Assembly: GCA_937894535.1 (NCBI GenBank)
Contig: CALBHI010000186.1
Location: forward strand, 1-14,441
DNA: 14,441 bases
From: an uncultured Verrucomicrobiota bacterium
GTDB taxonomy: Bacteria > Verrucomicrobiota > Kiritimatiellia > CAIVKH01
Reading direction: 5' to 3'
The notes beneath the pieces are model-generated. The model had not been told where the DNA came from and ran no database searches. It worked only from the letters and a program-made list of their open reading frames with translations. A program made the position numbers and the translations under genes. Below are positions 13,667-14,441 of this stretch, one piece after another. Each line of letters opens with the position of its first letter. The first letter of the stretch is position 1.

Positions 13667-14441
13667 ATGAAAATCCACGAATACCAGGCAAAGCAATTGT
13701 TCCAGCAGGCGGGCATCCCGGTGCCGACCGGCGTGCTGGCCACCACGCCCGACGAGGCGGCCGCCGCAGCGGCGCAACACGGCGGCAAGGTCGCGATCAA
13801 GGCGCAGGTCCATGCGGGTGGCCGCGGCAAGGCCGGCGGCATCAAGGTTGTGAATACACCCGAGGACGCACGCGCCGCCGCCGCGAAGATCCTCGGCATG
13901 GACATCAAGGGCAGCACCGTCCGCAAGGTCTGGGTCGAAGCCGGCTCGTCCATCGCCCGCGAAGCCTACCTCAGTGTCATGCTCGACCGCTCGACCCGCT
14001 CCATCCTCTTCATAGCCAGCGCGGCCGGCGGCATCGACATCGAGGAAGTCGCCGAGAAAACCCCCGAGAAGATCCTCAAGTTCAGCACGTCCTCCCTCGC
14101 TTTTCCCGAAGCCGAGGCGCGGGCCGCCGCCGGCCAGTTGTTCGAGGACACTGCCCACACCGAACCGGTGCTGGACATCATGCGGAAACTGTTCGCGGTG
14201 TTCGTGGAGAAAGATTGTTCGCTGGTGGAAATCAATCCGCTGGTGTTGACCAACGACCGCAAGGTCATCGCCCTCGACGGCAAGGTCAACTTCGACGACA
14301 ACGCCCTGTTCCGCCATCCCGACATCGAGGCGCTGCGCGACATGGGCGAGGAGGATCCGAACGAGATCCTCGCCAAGTCGAAGGGCCTGAGTTACGTCCA
14401 GCTCGATGGCGATATCGGGTGCATGGTCAACGGCGCCGGTC
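13667..14441 (+). CDS. sucC: Succinyl-CoA synthetase beta subunit (partial, 3' end outside window)
   Basis: The first 258 codons are present and open at the window edge, about two thirds of the usual 385-395. The enzyme makes succinate, CoA and ATP or GTP from succinyl-CoA in the TCA cycle, as an alpha/beta complex in the cytosol. The opening MKIHEYQAKQLFQQAGIPVP is the classic N-terminus of the ATP-grasp fold. KAQVHAGGRGKAGG (45-58) holds nucleotide-binding Lys and Gly residues. VEINPLVLT (187-195) and ALDGK (202-206) provide the Mg2+ ligands Asn190 and Asp204, and LDGDIGCMVNGAG (246-258) opens the CoA-ligase domain. The start is fixed by family alignment. No Shine-Dalgarno precedes it, so a short or leaderless mRNA is likely. 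sucD would be expected just downstream, beyond the window. Confidence 0.97.
   Translation, partial: MKIHEYQAKQLFQQAGIPVPTGVLATTPDEAAAAAAQHGGKVAIKAQVHAGGRGKAGGIKVVNTPEDARAAAAKILGMDIKGSTVRKVWVEAGSSIAREAYLSVMLDRSTRSILFIASAAGGIDIEEVAEKTPEKILKFSTSSLAFPEAEARAAAGQLFEDTAHTEPVLDIMRKLFAVFVEKDCSLVEINPLVLTNDRKVIALDGKVNFDDNALFRHPDIEALRDMGEEDPNEILAKSKGLSYVQLDGDIGCMVNGAG

Overview
This window is about 14.4 kb of GC-rich bacterial chromosome with long, densely packed genes. It holds no tRNA, rRNA, CRISPR array, phage gene or transposase that I can see. The host is probably a PVC-group bacterium (Verrucomicrobiota, Kiritimatiellota or Lentisphaerota type). That is an inference, from an intergenic repeat built on a CCACGGATGAACA motif that I associate with such genomes, a small zinc-ribbon/coiled-coil protein of a style common there, and the protein families present. 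No marker gene in the window settles the phylum.

Layout. Positions 1-1127 hold the end of a ribosomal protein S2 gene (rpsB), then tsf (EF-Ts) and its hairpin terminator. Positions 1128-1399 are non-coding and carry a large imperfect inverted repeat. Positions 1400-3044 hold an overlapping pair: an Lrp/AsnC-type regulator and a class I aminotransferase, resembling the AlaR-AlaT alanine module. Positions 3045-3309 lie between two convergent genes and contain DnaA-box-like sites, a 13-mer-like T-rich motif and a change in strand composition. This is the best candidate for something notable here: a possible replication origin. A zinc-ribbon protein (minus strand, 3310-3687) and a Ca2+/Na+ antiporter (plus strand, 3835-4782) diverge from a shared promoter region.

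The minus strand then carries a lipid- or membrane-anchored style secreted STN/HEAT-like/LysM protein (4841-6193). Upstream of it lies a three-gene ABC importer operon, transcribed from about 10.9 kb leftward: ATPase, an unusually long solute-binding protein, and a fused two-domain permease. Its architecture is that of the iron(III)/spermidine/phosphonate-type importers, but the substrate cannot be read from sequence. Further right are an organophosphate:phosphate antiporter-like MFS protein (11119-12489) with its own terminator, and a lipoprotein with two degenerate retropepsin-like lobes (12588-13559). The window closes with the first two thirds of sucC (succinyl-CoA synthetase beta), diverging on the plus strand and cut by the window edge.

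Functionally this is a mix of core genes (translation, TCA cycle, alanine metabolism) and envelope or transport genes. No obvious defence or mobile system was found. The most interesting items are the origin-like intergenic region, the inverted-repeat element, two poorly described envelope proteins, and two genes whose promoters sit so close to the start codon that leaderless mRNAs are likely.
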